A DNA stretch of 64,000 bases from the NCBI GenBank assembly GCA_025057575.1, contig JANXBO010000001.1, positions 1-64,000 on the forward strand. The letters run 5' to 3'. Below, in pieces: positions 43,254 through 52,288 of the stretch; position 1 is the stretch's first letter; each line of letters starts with the position of its first letter. The position numbers were made by a program, and so were the translations under genes. Origin of the DNA: Candidatus Caldisaccharidevorator malaysiensis (GTDB lineage Bacteria; Armatimonadota; Fervidibacteria; Fervidibacterales; Fervidibacteraceae). Below the pieces are notes generated by a model. That model worked only from the letters and a program-made list of their open reading frames with translations. It was not told the DNA's origin and searched no databases.

Positions 43254-44234
43254 ATGCGCCAGGTTACAGTCGGCAGTAGTGGGCTAACGCTTTCCCGACT
43301 CTGCTTTGGGACTTTTACCCTTTCCCCCCATTTAGCCCACCTACCCTTTGAGGAGGCTTTGGACCTGATCCGGTTCGCTTTTTTGAAGGGCGTTACGACT
43401 TTTGAGACGGGTAAGGATTATCAAACTCGGCATTTGCTGCGGACAGCGCTCGCACGGGGCTATGAGATCACTATCATTGATCAAGCGTCTTCGTATACCT
43501 ACGAGGAGGCGGAGGTTCATCTGGCAGAGTCCCTTGCTATCTTTGAGAAGGATGAGGCAGATGTCTTTCTTCTTTCCGATGTCCGCTCGCCAGAGGACTG
43601 GCTTCTTAGGGAGCCTGCCTGGCGCTACCTGGAAGAGGCGAAGGCGATGGGTTTGGTCAAAGCCATCGGGATCTCCACCGCTTCCGTTGAGGTCAGCCGG
43701 CAGGCAATCGCCCGTCCCAACCTGGACATTCTTCTTACCGTTTTCAATGTCTATGGGTTGGGACTCACCGATGGAACCCTTTCCGAATTGGAAGAGGTTT
43801 TGCGCCAAGGGAAGGAATGGGGTAAGATCATCGGAGCCACGAAGCCACTTGCGGGCGGAATGCTCATCAGAGACCACCTTTCTTCCGCCCTCTCCTTCGT
43901 GTTCTGTCATCCTTTGGTGGATTTGGTCAGTGTCGGAATGGTCCGACGGGAGGAAGTGGAAAATTGCCTATCCTACGCCGAAAGGGGACCAGTTGACCGA
44001 CCAGTGATCTCGGCTCCTCCCCTACCCCTTCGCCTCTATATATTGGACCGATGCGACGGCTGTGAAGCCTGCATCCCTGTCTGCCCGACTAATGCTCTGT
44101 TTTTAAGGGAAGGAACGGCGGCTGTTCTTGAAGAACTGTGTGACGCTTGTGGCAAGTGCGGTCCCGTCTGTCCTGAAGATGCTCTTTTTTTAGTCCCCGA
44201 CCTGCGGGTAAGGTCGTCCGCGTCTGAGCAATAA
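43254..44234 (+). CDS. Aldo/keto reductase-like protein fused to a 2x[4Fe-4S] ferredoxin domain
   Basis: 326 residues. The AKR barrel is recognisable (SGLTLSRLCFGTFTLSP, LGLTDGTLSEL). The catalytic tetrad is mostly lost: TFETGKDY keeps the Tyr but has Glu for Asp; the Lys strand reads ITIIDQASS; the His strand reads VFLLSDV. The C-terminus (about 265-310) has two CxxCxxCxxxCP clusters, CDGCEACIPVCPTNAL and CDACGKCGPVCPEDAL. This matches AKR-ferredoxin fusions (COG1453-like), whose reaction is poorly known. Electron transfer is implied by the clusters. ATG 43254. Confidence 0.87.
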   Translation: MRQVTVGSSGLTLSRLCFGTFTLSPHLAHLPFEEALDLIRFAFLKGVTTFETGKDYQTRHLLRTALARGYEITIIDQASSYTYEEAEVHLAESLAIFEKDEADVFLLSDVRSPEDWLLREPAWRYLEEAKAMGLVKAIGISTASVEVSRQAIARPNLDILLTVFNVYGLGLTDGTLSELEEVLRQGKEWGKIIGATKPLAGGMLIRDHLSSALSFVFCHPLVDLVSVGMVRREEVENCLSYAERGPVDRPVISAPPLPLRLYILDRCDGCEACIPVCPTNALFLREGTAAVLEELCDACGKCGPVCPEDALFLVPDLRVRSSASEQ

Positions 44235-44295
44235 CTAACTTAATTTTCGGCAGCCGGTAAAGAAAAGCAATTGTCCGACACCCTATCAAAGGCCC

Positions 44296-44330
44296 TTGAC
44301 AATCAGGATTTTATGTGTCAACTTTACAAT
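44296..44330 (+). promoter_or_regulatory. Candidate promoter region upstream of the ACT-domain gene
   Basis: A perfect TTGACA at 44296-44301 and TACAAT at 44325-44330 lie in an A+T-rich gap, but the 23-base spacing is too wide for a standard sigma-70 pair. Either another -10 is used or the match is chance. Confidence 0.25.
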
Positions 44331-44362
44331 ACAATTAGATCGCAAAGGGGGAAGCAGAAGGG

Positions 44363-44788
44363 ATGCCGCTGAAGGTGACGAAAGTGAATATTTGGATGAC
44401 AGATGTTCCTGATCAGCCTGGAGGGCTTGCGGGCGTCTTGAAGCCTTTGGCAGAGGCCGGCGTGGACTTGGAGACCGTCATCGCTCGGCGGCGACCAGAG
44501 AAACCAGGTGTTGGTGTCGTCTTTTTGGGTCCGATCAAGGGAAAGAAGGCGACGGCGGCCGCTCAATCGGTGGGGCTGCATGAAGCAAAGGAGTTAGTTG
44601 CCCTCAGAGTGGAAGGAACAAACGCCCCTGGTATGGGCTATCGGATGACCAGCGCCCTTGCCGCTGCGAACATTAACATTCGCGGTGTCTTCGCAACGGT
44701 TTTTGGCAATAAGTTCGTGAGCCTCTTTGCCTTTGACTCTGCCCAAGATGCCAACAAGGCGGCAAGGATCCTGCGAGGAATGAAATAG
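44363..44788 (+). CDS. Tandem ACT-domain protein
   Basis: 141 residues made of two ACT repeats. The first is VNIWMTDVPDQPGGLAGVLK, then PLAEAGVDLETVIARR. The second is LVALRVEGTNAPGMGYRMTS, then ALAAANINIRGVFATV. ACT domains bind amino acids or other small ligands. With no catalytic domain this is probably a stand-alone sensor or regulator subunit, similar to GcvR-like or short ACT proteins. It stands alone, flanked by a convergent gene. Confidence 0.88.
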   Translation: MPLKVTKVNIWMTDVPDQPGGLAGVLKPLAEAGVDLETVIARRRPEKPGVGVVFLGPIKGKKATAAAQSVGLHEAKELVALRVEGTNAPGMGYRMTSALAAANINIRGVFATVFGNKFVSLFAFDSAQDANKAARILRGMK

Positions 44789-44792
44789 CAGC

Positions 44793-44820
44793 GAGAAGTC
44801 TGCGCCGAGATCGGCTTCTC
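44793..44820. terminator. Possible hairpin between convergent genes
   Basis: GAGAAG at 44793-44798 pairs with CTTCTC at 44815-44820, enclosing a second inverted repeat GCCG-AGAT-CGGC. It could stop transcription from either side; no U-run is present. Confidence 0.35.
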
Positions 44821-44832
44821 TGCCCGATAGCC

Positions 44833-45786
44833 TTAGGGACCGCCGCAGAGCCACTGTCTATCAAAGACGGCGTGCCGAATGGTTTGGCGCTTAAAGGTAT
44901 AAACGCAGTGGACGAACCCTGAAGGGTCCGCCAATAGGCAAGGGTAACTGAACTCCCCGTCCCCGACTTCCAAGTCCCGAAAGACCTGCCAGTGTTCTGC
45001 CTCCGTCGGGCTGAACGCCACCGTCAAAGGGGTGCGGCGGTCCCGATAAGGGTTACAGGCAAGGACCAGTCTTCCGTCCAAGGTTCGTGCCAGATCAACC
45101 GCCGAATCAGGATTGGACAGGTCAGTTCTTTGCGGTTGGGACCAGGAGGATCCCTCATCGTCTGACGTGATGCGATAGACCCAACCGACGGACGTGCGCA
45201 GATAAGCAAGAAGCCTTCCATCGGAAAGAAGAACAGTAGCTGGTTGGATCATTGGGGGATTGGGGGCCAGTCGTGCCACCTCCCGCCACGTCTTCCCTTG
45301 GTCGTCGGATCTCCAGAACAGGGGGGCGTAAGAGCGTTCGTCGTAAAGGGGCAAGAGCCACGAGCCCGAGCACAAAATCACAGGCTTCGTCCGAGGCATT
45401 ACCCCCGCCACTGCCGAAAGAACCAGGGGATGGGACCAGGTCTCCCCCTCGTCCGCCGACCAGCACACTTTCAATATTGCTGACTTCCAGCCTCTTCCAT
45501 ATAAAGTGACATAGAAGAGCCATATCTTGCCCGATGGGTCGGTAAAAAGAACCGGGTTGCCGTCCGGCTTTCCCTCCTCCGAGGGAAGTCGCTGCGGCGC
45601 CGACCAAGTCCAACCATCGGAACTTGCCGACCCCCTGGCGATGAACACCGACTGGTCCGACGCCGTCTCATAAGAACCGGCATACCAGGCAGCCAGCAAA
45701 TTCCCCGAGGCGGTCATCGTTATTGTTGCGGCGTGGCAGGAAGGATGGCTTTGGTGCGCTGCAAAGATATCCTGCTTCTTTATCAT
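44833..45786 (-). CDS. BNR-repeat, sialidase-superfamily protein
   Basis: 317 residues, six-bladed propeller type. Three Asp boxes are visible: SADEGETW, SDDQGKTW and SDDEGSSW. Family neighbours are exo-sialidases and related glycan-binding or lyase-like proteins. The Arg triad cannot be confirmed by eye. No signal peptide is seen, so it may be cytosolic. It follows the thioredoxin-NHL gene by 28 bases and may share its transcript with purD. Confidence 0.85.
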   Translation of the reverse strand: MIKKQDIFAAHQSHPSCHAATITMTASGNLLAAWYAGSYETASDQSVFIARGSASSDGWTWSAPQRLPSEEGKPDGNPVLFTDPSGKIWLFYVTLYGRGWKSAILKVCWSADEGETWSHPLVLSAVAGVMPRTKPVILCSGSWLLPLYDERSYAPLFWRSDDQGKTWREVARLAPNPPMIQPATVLLSDGRLLAYLRTSVGWVYRITSDDEGSSWSQPQRTDLSNPDSAVDLARTLDGRLVLACNPYRDRRTPLTVAFSPTEAEHWQVFRDLEVGDGEFSYPCLLADPSGFVHCVYTFKRQTIRHAVFDRQWLCGGP

Positions 45787-45814
45787 TCCCCCAACTCCAG
45801 CCGCTCAAACAGGA

Positions 45815-47422
45815 TTACTCACGGACGGTCAGCGTCCGGACTTGTCGGTCCTTTAGGTTGAGCACCCGAACACTGTGGTTATTGGTATCGGCTACAAAGA
45901 TTTCGGAGTCAAGAAAAGTCAATCCTGATGGCTCGTTAAACAGAGCAGAGTCAAAGGACCCATCTTGAAAACCGGCAGAACCAGTTCCTGCCAGAGTTTT
46001 TACAGTCCTCGTCCTCGGATCTACCGTCTTGATCTTATGGTTATACGCGTCCGCAATGTAAAGCAATCCGTTGTGAAAAGCAATGCCCAAAGGATGTTGA
46101 AGGAGCACCTGATCCCCAGTCCCGTCCCGGTCGCCAAAGACGAACAGACCCCGACCCACGATCGTTCGTATCCAGAAAGGCTCTTTTAGTTCCGCAAAAC
46201 GCACAGAACTGGTTTCACTATCAACGAAAAACAGCCGCCCGACGCCAACAGCAAGACCGCTGGGCTGAGCCAAATGAGCGTCGTGCGCCCTCCCGTCACG
46301 GATACCTTCTGCGCCGGTTCCGGCAAAGGGGCTCAACCAGTTCCGTTCCAAATCAAGAACCCATAGTTGGTGGCTCCCCGCCATCGCTATATAGAGTTGG
46401 TTTCCAACCAGAGCCAGGTCCCAAGGGGAGCGAAGGGCAACGGTGAGGGGACGCCCGCCTTGCGAGAAAAAGCGACCCAGTTGACCCGTTCCAGCGATGG
46501 TTTGAACCGTTTGGGTTTGAAAGTCTGCCAGCCGGATAGCGTGATTGCCCGTATCAGCAATGAACAGCCGACCTTTTGGGTCTAACGCCAGTCCTTGGGG
46601 TGATTGAAAGGCAGCCTTTTCGAAGGGACCATCTCGGAGACCTTCTTCACCGCTGCCGATGACTCTCTTGATCTGCCCGTCTCGTCCGATTTGGAGGACC
46701 CGATGATGACCGGAGTCGGAGACAAAAAGGGTCCTTGTCTGAGGATCGGCGATGACTTTTCCAGGGAAGGAGAGGGCACCGTTTGATTCTTTTTCCATTT
46801 GGAAATCCAGAGGCACCTCGGATAGGCGACCTCGCCGCCGGGCGTCTTCAATGAGGGGCTTCAGATAAGCGATAAGGTCGGCGGCCATCAGTTCTCCTTC
46901 ATGAGCCCCAATGATCCTGCCATCGGGATCAATGAGGACCAGAGTCGGCCAGGCCCGCACGCCATACTCTTGCCAAATTCTTCTGTCCGCATCGTTGATG
47001 ACAGGGTGGGTCACATTGTAGCGACGGATCGCCTGCCTGAGGCTCTCATCGTCGGCTTCGTTCGGAAACTTTGGCGTGTGGATCCCAATCACGACCAATT
47101 CTTTAGGAAAGGCTCTTTCCACCTGCCGCAACTGCGGCAGCAAATGCAAACAGTTGATTCAGCAAAAGGTCCAAAAATCCAACAGCACGAACCGACCCCT
47201 TAAGTCGCTTAGCCGAAGGGGTCGGACTATGTTAAACCATCGGGCATTGGCGGGAAAGTCCGGTGCGCGCACGACAGGGTCGTCTCTCATTGACACTCCC
47301 TCTTGAGAAACCAAAGAGTGAAACGCCTTAACAGTTAGGTGGATCCACAACGCTAACGTTATGCCCCCAAGGATAAGAAGCCATTGGATACCTGTGTATC
47401 GGTTTTGGTCCTTACCCCACAT
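45815..47422 (-). CDS. Thioredoxin-like NHL-repeat protein (NHLRC2-like) with in-frame TGA at the redox cysteine; probable selenoprotein
   Basis: Read from ATG 47422, one frame gives 535 codons with a single TGA, at 47161-47159 (codon 88). A membrane helix (residues 12-30) leads to [27 protein letters not shown]. In the family, including human NHLRC2, this site reads ...TYCCINC.HLLP, so TGA stands at the first Cys of CxxC. After it follow the rest of the thioredoxin fold ([28 protein letters not shown]) and an NHL propeller ([20 protein letters not shown] and similar repeats). The piece after the TGA has no credible start of its own (only a TTG four codons after it). The alternatives are a nonsense mutation or sequencing error. 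The gene follows purD by 17 bases. Confidence 0.85.
47123..47140 (-). promoter_or_regulatory. SECIS-like hairpin after the in-frame TGA
   Basis: On the coding (minus) strand CTGCCGC-AGTT-GCGGCAG forms a perfect seven-base-pair stem with a four-base loop. It begins 18 bases after the TGA, so the loop starts 25 bases after it. Bacterial SECIS elements typically sit in this range and have a G among the first two loop bases, which AGTT satisfies. No covariation or SelB-binding data are available from one sequence. Confidence 0.65.
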
Positions 47423-47439
47423 ATCAGGTCGTCCCCATA

Positions 47440-48708
47440 TCAGTTCGTCACGGGAGGACGAATGTCCCGCCGAAACTGCGCCCCTTCAAACCGAATCCGT
47501 CCAACCGCCCCATACGCCCGTTCCACTGCCTCAGCAAAGTCCTTGCCAACTGCTGTCACGCCCAGGACCCTGCCTCCCGATGTCACCAGAAGTCCGTTTT
47601 GGTATTCGGTAGCCGCTTGAAAGATATAGACGCTGTCCAGAGCCTCCGCTTCTTCAAGGCCTTCAATCACTTTGCCCTTCTCATAGTCTCCTGGGTAACC
47701 TGCGGACGCCATCACGACGCAAACACACGCACCCTTTTTCCAACCGAAGGAGAGCTGATGAAGGTGCCCGTGAACAGTTGCCCAACAAATCTCCGCCAAG
47801 TCCCCATTCAGGAGGGGCAGGACTGCCTGGGTTTCGGGATCCCCAAAGCGGCAATTAAACTCCAGGACCTTGGGTCCGTCTTTTGTTAAGATCAGACCGC
47901 CGTAGAGGATGCCCCGGTAAGGTCGGTCTTCCGACGCCAAAGCCGTGATCGTCGGCTTCATTATCGTCTCCACAATGTGGTCAAACAGATCGGGGCTGAC
48001 AAAGGGAACCGGGCAGTAGGCACCCATTCCGCCCGTATTGGGACCCTGATCACCGTCTTTCAGTCTTTTGTGGTCTTTGGAAGGGGGGAGGGGCTTGACC
48101 GTATGACCGTCCGTCACGACCATAACGGAAACTTCTCGTCCTTCCAAAAACTCTTCAACAACGACCCTGTCGCCGGACGGACCAAAAATCCTCTCGCGCA
48201 TCACCGCATCTATCGCTCTGAGAGCATCGTCAACAGTTAGGCAGACGAAAGAGCCCTTACCGGCGGCAAGACCATCGGCTTTAACGACGATCGGCGCCCC
48301 TTTTCGGCGCACATAGGTCTGCGCTTCGGCAGGTGAATCAAAGACGGCAAATTCGGGGGACGGAATTCTCCATCTTTGAAGGAGTTGCCGGCAAAAGACT
48401 TTGCTGCCTTCAATCTCAGCGGCTTTCTTGGTGGGACCAAAGATAAGCAAACCTTCCTTTTCAAAGGCATCTACGATGCCGGCGCAAAGGGGTGCTTCAG
48501 GTCCAACGATCGTTAAGTCTATTCGCTGGTTCTTGGCAAAGGCAACCAGCCGGGGAAGGTCGTCGGCGCTGACAGGGACCCTTTGGGCGATGCGCCCAAT
48601 GCCGGCGTTGCCGGGGGCGCAAAAGATTTGGGTGACCCGAGGGCTTTCCCTCAATTTCCAGACGAGAGCGTGCTCCCGACCACCACCACCAACAACCAAG
48701 ACTTTCAA
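47440..48708 (-). CDS. purD: Phosphoribosylamine-glycine ligase
   Basis: 422 residues, normal for GARS. The N-terminus [18 protein letters not shown] is the family signature. The ATP-grasp domain contains [18 protein letters not shown] and [18 protein letters not shown]. It joins phosphoribosylamine and glycine in purine synthesis. It appears to head a minus-strand transcript with the thioredoxin-NHL and sialidase-like genes. No other purine genes are nearby. Confidence 0.96.
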   Translation of the reverse strand: MKVLVVGGGGREHALVWKLRESPRVTQIFCAPGNAGIGRIAQRVPVSADDLPRLVAFAKNQRIDLTIVGPEAPLCAGIVDAFEKEGLLIFGPTKKAAEIEGSKVFCRQLLQRWRIPSPEFAVFDSPAEAQTYVRRKGAPIVVKADGLAAGKGSFVCLTVDDALRAIDAVMRERIFGPSGDRVVVEEFLEGREVSVMVVTDGHTVKPLPPSKDHKRLKDGDQGPNTGGMGAYCPVPFVSPDLFDHIVETIMKPTITALASEDRPYRGILYGGLILTKDGPKVLEFNCRFGDPETQAVLPLLNGDLAEICWATVHGHLHQLSFGWKKGACVCVVMASAGYPGDYEKGKVIEGLEEAEALDSVYIFQAATEYQNGLLVTSGGRVLGVTAVGKDFAEAVERAYGAVGRIRFEGAQFRRDIRPPVTN

Positions 48709-48834
48709 GAGTCATCGCTCCCTGTTCACAATGCTACTGACCCACTGGCAGCAAGAGGACCTAACCCTGCTTTGGAACAGATCGGTTCTTTCCGCCTTGT
48801 CCTACTGTTTCGCCGATAGGGACCAGACTTGCTA

Positions 48835-50937
48835 TCAGGACGGAACTTTCCCGAGTGCCTTAAGAACCTTATCGGGCGTGATCGGCAACTCTCGGACTCG
48901 GACGCCTAAAGCGTTGGCGACGGCATTAGCAATGGCGGCTGCCGTCGGAATGATGGGTGGCTCGCCAAGTCCGATAACGCCCCGCTCGGGCATATCCAAA
49001 AGGACCACATCAATTTCCGGAACTTCAAAAGCACCTGCCAGCTTGTAGTTCTCCAGATCGGCGTTGATCATCAGACCGGTCTGCCAGTCCATTAACCGAC
49101 CTTCCAGAAGAGCGAAACTAATGCCTTGGGTCACCCCACCGATGACCTGGCTCTCGGCGGTCAGTCGGTTAATGACCGCCCCGCAGTCGTGAACGGCGAC
49201 CACCTTAACGACCCGGACGATTCCCGTTTCCGTGTCCACTTCCACCTCGGCGAACTGACAACCTGCGACCCCGCTTCCGGTCATCCCCGGTCGCCATTCC
49301 CCCCGCTGACTGATTGCTTCGGTTGGTAGCAAACGAGTCGCCTCTCCCCAAGTCAGCCCCTTTGTGGGGTTCTGTTTGTCAAAAATCCGACCGCCTTGGG
49401 AGACCAGTCGGTCAGCGGGCACACCCAATTTCTTAGCGACGAACTCCTTTAGCCGTGCGAGAGCCTTGTCGGCAGCATCGTAAACTGCCGGATAAACCGA
49501 CGCTGCCGTCGTGCTCCCACCACTGCCTCCCGACCGTCCCAGCCGGGTATCCCCAATGTAGACACGAAATTGGTCTGACCGAAGAAACTCGGGGGTCAAA
49601 CCTAATCCATCAGCCGCAGCGATACCCACGACAGTTTTCGTTCCCGTGCCTATGTCCTGAGTGCCGAGTCGCACCACAACTGAACCGTCTCGGAAAATCT
49701 CCACCTCCGCCACGGAGCCCGGACCACCGCCACCACCCCAAGCGGATGCGCCACAGCCCAGTCCCCGCCTCAAAACCCCCTTGTGAGAACCCCACGGCCG
49801 CCACTTTTCCTTCCATCCGATCCGTTCGGCACCGATCTGCCACTCTTTCCGACGGATTTCGCTCGGATCGTTCTTGATCCTCAGTTCTACAGGGTCCATA
49901 CCCAACTTCGCCGCCAGTTCGTCAATAGCGGAGTCAACGCCAAAGGCAGCCTGGGGCCATTTGGGCGCCCGCAAGGGTGCTGCCGGTCCGGCATTGGTGG
50001 TCACATCCACGTGTTCTAAATACAGGTGGGGGAAACGATAGACAGGAGCCGGCAGGTCGGCACCGCCCCCGACACCGCCCGTCCCGTAGGAGCGGCGGGA
50101 AAACGCCACAAAGGTGCCATCCTTTTTTGCCCCGATCCGGATTGTCTGGACAGCGTCGGGGTTGTTACCGGTCGCCAGAAAATCTTCCTCTCTTGACAAC
50201 ATTAGTTTTACCGGCGCACCGGCTTTTCGACTCAGCCGGGCAGCGATCGGGGTGTAATGTTGCATCCATAGTTTGCTCCCAAAACCTCCGCCCATATACT
50301 CGCAAATCACTTGAACATTTTCCGGAGGCAAATTGAGTTCCCTTGCCAGGCTGTCCCGCACGGAAAACAGCACTTGAGTGGAGTCATAAACGACCACTTG
50401 AGACGGTCCCGTCCAGACCACGACACTGCCGTGGGTCTCCAAGGGGGTATGAATCTGAACGGGCGTGCGATAAGTGGCTTCCACGACGACGTCGGCTTCG
50501 TCAAAACCGTCTTCGCCCCGACCGCGCCGCTCCACTCTTGGCGACGACCGTAGCCCCTTTTCATAAGCCCGGTCCGTGTCCACCTCAAAGGGCAGGGGTT
50601 CATATTCCACTTCAATGGCGGACAGAGCGTCTTTGGCTTGCTCCCATGTCTCCGCCGCAACGGCAGCGAGGGCTTCCCCAGCATACTGGACTTCAGCACC
50701 TTCACCGACCAGGGACATTACTGCCCGCACCCCTGGCATCTTCTCCGCCTTGGAAGTATCTATCCGACGAATGCGTGCCCTTGGCAGTCGGCTCCTTAAA
50801 ATGGCTCCGTAAAGCATTCCCTTTAATCGGGGATCAGAAGTCTGATCCACATCGTAGGTATATTTCGCCCGACCCGTTACTTTTGCCGGAGCGTCCAGGC
50901 GCGGAATTCTTTGCCCCCTCACCTGTGTTGCCGCCAT
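48835..50937 (-). CDS. Xanthine dehydrogenase family molybdopterin-binding subunit
   Basis: 700 residues. The start of the molybdenum subunit is GRAKYTYDVDQ. Cofactor motifs are EYMGGGFGSKLWMQHYTPIA (Moco and Gln-type loop) and, near the end, GVIGLGEPPIIPTAAAIANA with the catalytic Glu. It hydroxylates aldehydes or N-heterocycles using water. It follows the 2Fe-2S subunit gene (50994-51617). No FAD subunit lies in the cluster, so electrons would leave through the Fe-S subunit to another carrier. The substrate is unknown. The partner subunit carries a Tat signal, so the pair is probably exported together. Confidence 0.92.
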   Translation of the reverse strand: MAATQVRGQRIPRLDAPAKVTGRAKYTYDVDQTSDPRLKGMLYGAILRSRLPRARIRRIDTSKAEKMPGVRAVMSLVGEGAEVQYAGEALAAVAAETWEQAKDALSAIEVEYEPLPFEVDTDRAYEKGLRSSPRVERRGRGEDGFDEADVVVEATYRTPVQIHTPLETHGSVVVWTGPSQVVVYDSTQVLFSVRDSLARELNLPPENVQVICEYMGGGFGSKLWMQHYTPIAARLSRKAGAPVKLMLSREEDFLATGNNPDAVQTIRIGAKKDGTFVAFSRRSYGTGGVGGGADLPAPVYRFPHLYLEHVDVTTNAGPAAPLRAPKWPQAAFGVDSAIDELAAKLGMDPVELRIKNDPSEIRRKEWQIGAERIGWKEKWRPWGSHKGVLRRGLGCGASAWGGGGGPGSVAEVEIFRDGSVVVRLGTQDIGTGTKTVVGIAAADGLGLTPEFLRSDQFRVYIGDTRLGRSGGSGGSTTAASVYPAVYDAADKALARLKEFVAKKLGVPADRLVSQGGRIFDKQNPTKGLTWGEATRLLPTEAISQRGEWRPGMTGSGVAGCQFAEVEVDTETGIVRVVKVVAVHDCGAVINRLTAESQVIGGVTQGISFALLEGRLMDWQTGLMINADLENYKLAGAFEVPEIDVVLLDMPERGVIGLGEPPIIPTAAAIANAVANALGVRVRELPITPDKVLKALGKVPS

Positions 50938-50993
50938 TTCCGTTCCCCCTTTCGTTGACGTTACCTTTCAAAAAAACCACTGATGAGCAAGCG

Positions 50994-51617
50994 TCACGCT
51001 CTGCCCTGCATCTTCTTGGCTGCTTCCAGGACAGCCTCAAAGATGCGGGTGTAGACGCCACAACGGCAGATGTTGCCGGATAAAGCGGCTCTGACCTGTT
51101 CCAAAGTCGGGTTTTTATTTTCCCTCAGGAGCCCTAAGGCAGCCATTATGAAGCCGGGTGTGCAGAACCCACATTGAAGGGCATCCTTTTCCACGAAGGC
51201 TGCCTGTAAGGGATGGAGTCGCCCGTCCTGCGCCAACCCTTCAACAGTGGTGATTTCGTGACCATCCGCATCTACCGCCAGGAGCATACACGAGTAGATC
51301 GGTTTGCCGTCCATCAAAACCGTGCAGGCGCCACATTCTCCCCGGTCGCAAACGGGCTTGGCACCGGTCAAATGCAAATGATGGCGAAGAGCGTTCAGAA
51401 GGGTCACCCGCGGCTCCAGTTGAAGACGGTGGGACTTTCCATTGACCCGCAGGGTGACCGAAACCTTCGTAGCGACTTGGGGTTGTTCTTCGGCGACGGC
51501 AACCTCGGCAGACGGTCGGCAGCCGGTAAGGACTTCTGTCAGGGCGGCTCCCGATCCTGCCACCTTAAGGAAGGATCGCCGCGTCACCCCGCCGGATACC
51601 TTTCTCCCTTTACCCAT
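50994..51617 (-). CDS. (2Fe-2S)-binding subunit of a molybdenum hydroxylase, Tat-exported
   Basis: 207 residues. The N-terminus has a clear twin-arginine motif, VTRRSFLKVAGSGAAL, with a possible lipobox (LTGC). The ferredoxin domain has CDRGECGACTVL and a downstream Cys (IYSCMLL). The helical domain has CGFCTPGFIM and GNICRCGVYTR, so both clusters are complete. It passes electrons from molybdenum to an external acceptor. The folded, cofactor-loaded complex would be moved by Tat as in PaoABC. Confidence 0.93.
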   Translation of the reverse strand: MGKGRKVSGGVTRRSFLKVAGSGAALTEVLTGCRPSAEVAVAEEQPQVATKVSVTLRVNGKSHRLQLEPRVTLLNALRHHLHLTGAKPVCDRGECGACTVLMDGKPIYSCMLLAVDADGHEITTVEGLAQDGRLHPLQAAFVEKDALQCGFCTPGFIMAALGLLRENKNPTLEQVRAALSGNICRCGVYTRIFEAVLEAAKKMQGRA

Positions 51618-51715
51618 CTTTTTTTCCTCCTCTTTTTCCTGATACCTCTATTCTATCGCCAAGGCTAAAGTCGTGACAATGAAAGGTCTTGATCAGAAGG
51701 GAGGTCACACGAACA

Positions 51716-52288
51716 GTGGGGAAGGTTCTCGTCCTTTACGATTCGGCATCGGGCAACACGAAAAAGATGGCTGAGTATGTGGCTCAGGGCGCCTCGGAAG
51801 TGCAGGGCATTGAAGTCAGGATCCGATCCGTAGATGAAGTAGGACCTTCCGACCTTCTGTGGTGCGATGGTCTCGCCTTAGGATCACCCACTAATATGGG
51901 GATCCTGTCTTGGAAGATGAAGCGATTCTGGGACGAAGTCGCCGGTCCTTTGTGGGGGCAATTGGACGGCAAGATCGGCTGTGCGTTTTCTTCGGAAGGC
52001 GGCTGGGGTGGCGGTGCAGAACTGACCTGTTTGTCCCTTCACTTAGTCCTGATGAACTTCGGCTTCCTCGTCTTTGGGGTCACCGACTATGTCGCCCACC
52101 GATTCACCCTTCATTACGGAGCGACAATACCCGGAGAACCTCGTTCCGAACCGGAAATTGCCGCTTGCAGACGACTCGGTCTCCGCCTTGCCCAGTGGGT
52201 CGCTTTCTACGTTGACCGGAAAGAAGACCTCCATCCCGTTCGCATCCGTCAGAGGAAGACGGAAGAGAAGGAGCGTAACCAAGACTGA
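51716..52288 (+). CDS. Flavodoxin/WrbA-like NAD(P)H-quinone oxidoreductase
   Basis: 190 residues from GTG 51716, behind GGGAGGT; a TTG nine codons upstream would put this SD inside the gene. The FMN loop is VLYDSASGNTKKMAEYVAQG, followed by LGSPTNMGILSWKMKRFWDE and FSSEGGWGGGAELT, the WrbA-type second and third FMN loops. It reduces quinones or serves as a flavodoxin in the cytoplasm. It is divergent from the molybdenum hydroxylase genes and shares one base with the next gene. Confidence 0.87.
   Translation: MGKVLVLYDSASGNTKKMAEYVAQGASEVQGIEVRIRSVDEVGPSDLLWCDGLALGSPTNMGILSWKMKRFWDEVAGPLWGQLDGKIGCAFSSEGGWGGGAELTCLSLHLVLMNFGFLVFGVTDYVAHRFTLHYGATIPGEPRSEPEIAACRRLGLRLAQWVAFYVDRKEDLHPVRIRQRKTEEKERNQD

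Noticed and set aside
45815-47149. The thioredoxin-NHL gene as a pseudogene
   Set aside because: Only one stop, at the exact redox Cys codon, with a SECIS-like hairpin; the remaining 500-plus codons are open and conserved, which is unlike decay.
47159-47422. A separate short membrane protein gene ending at the TGA
   Set aside because: Its last residues are the first half of a thioredoxin active site and the frame continues directly into the other half, so it is the N-terminus of one longer gene.
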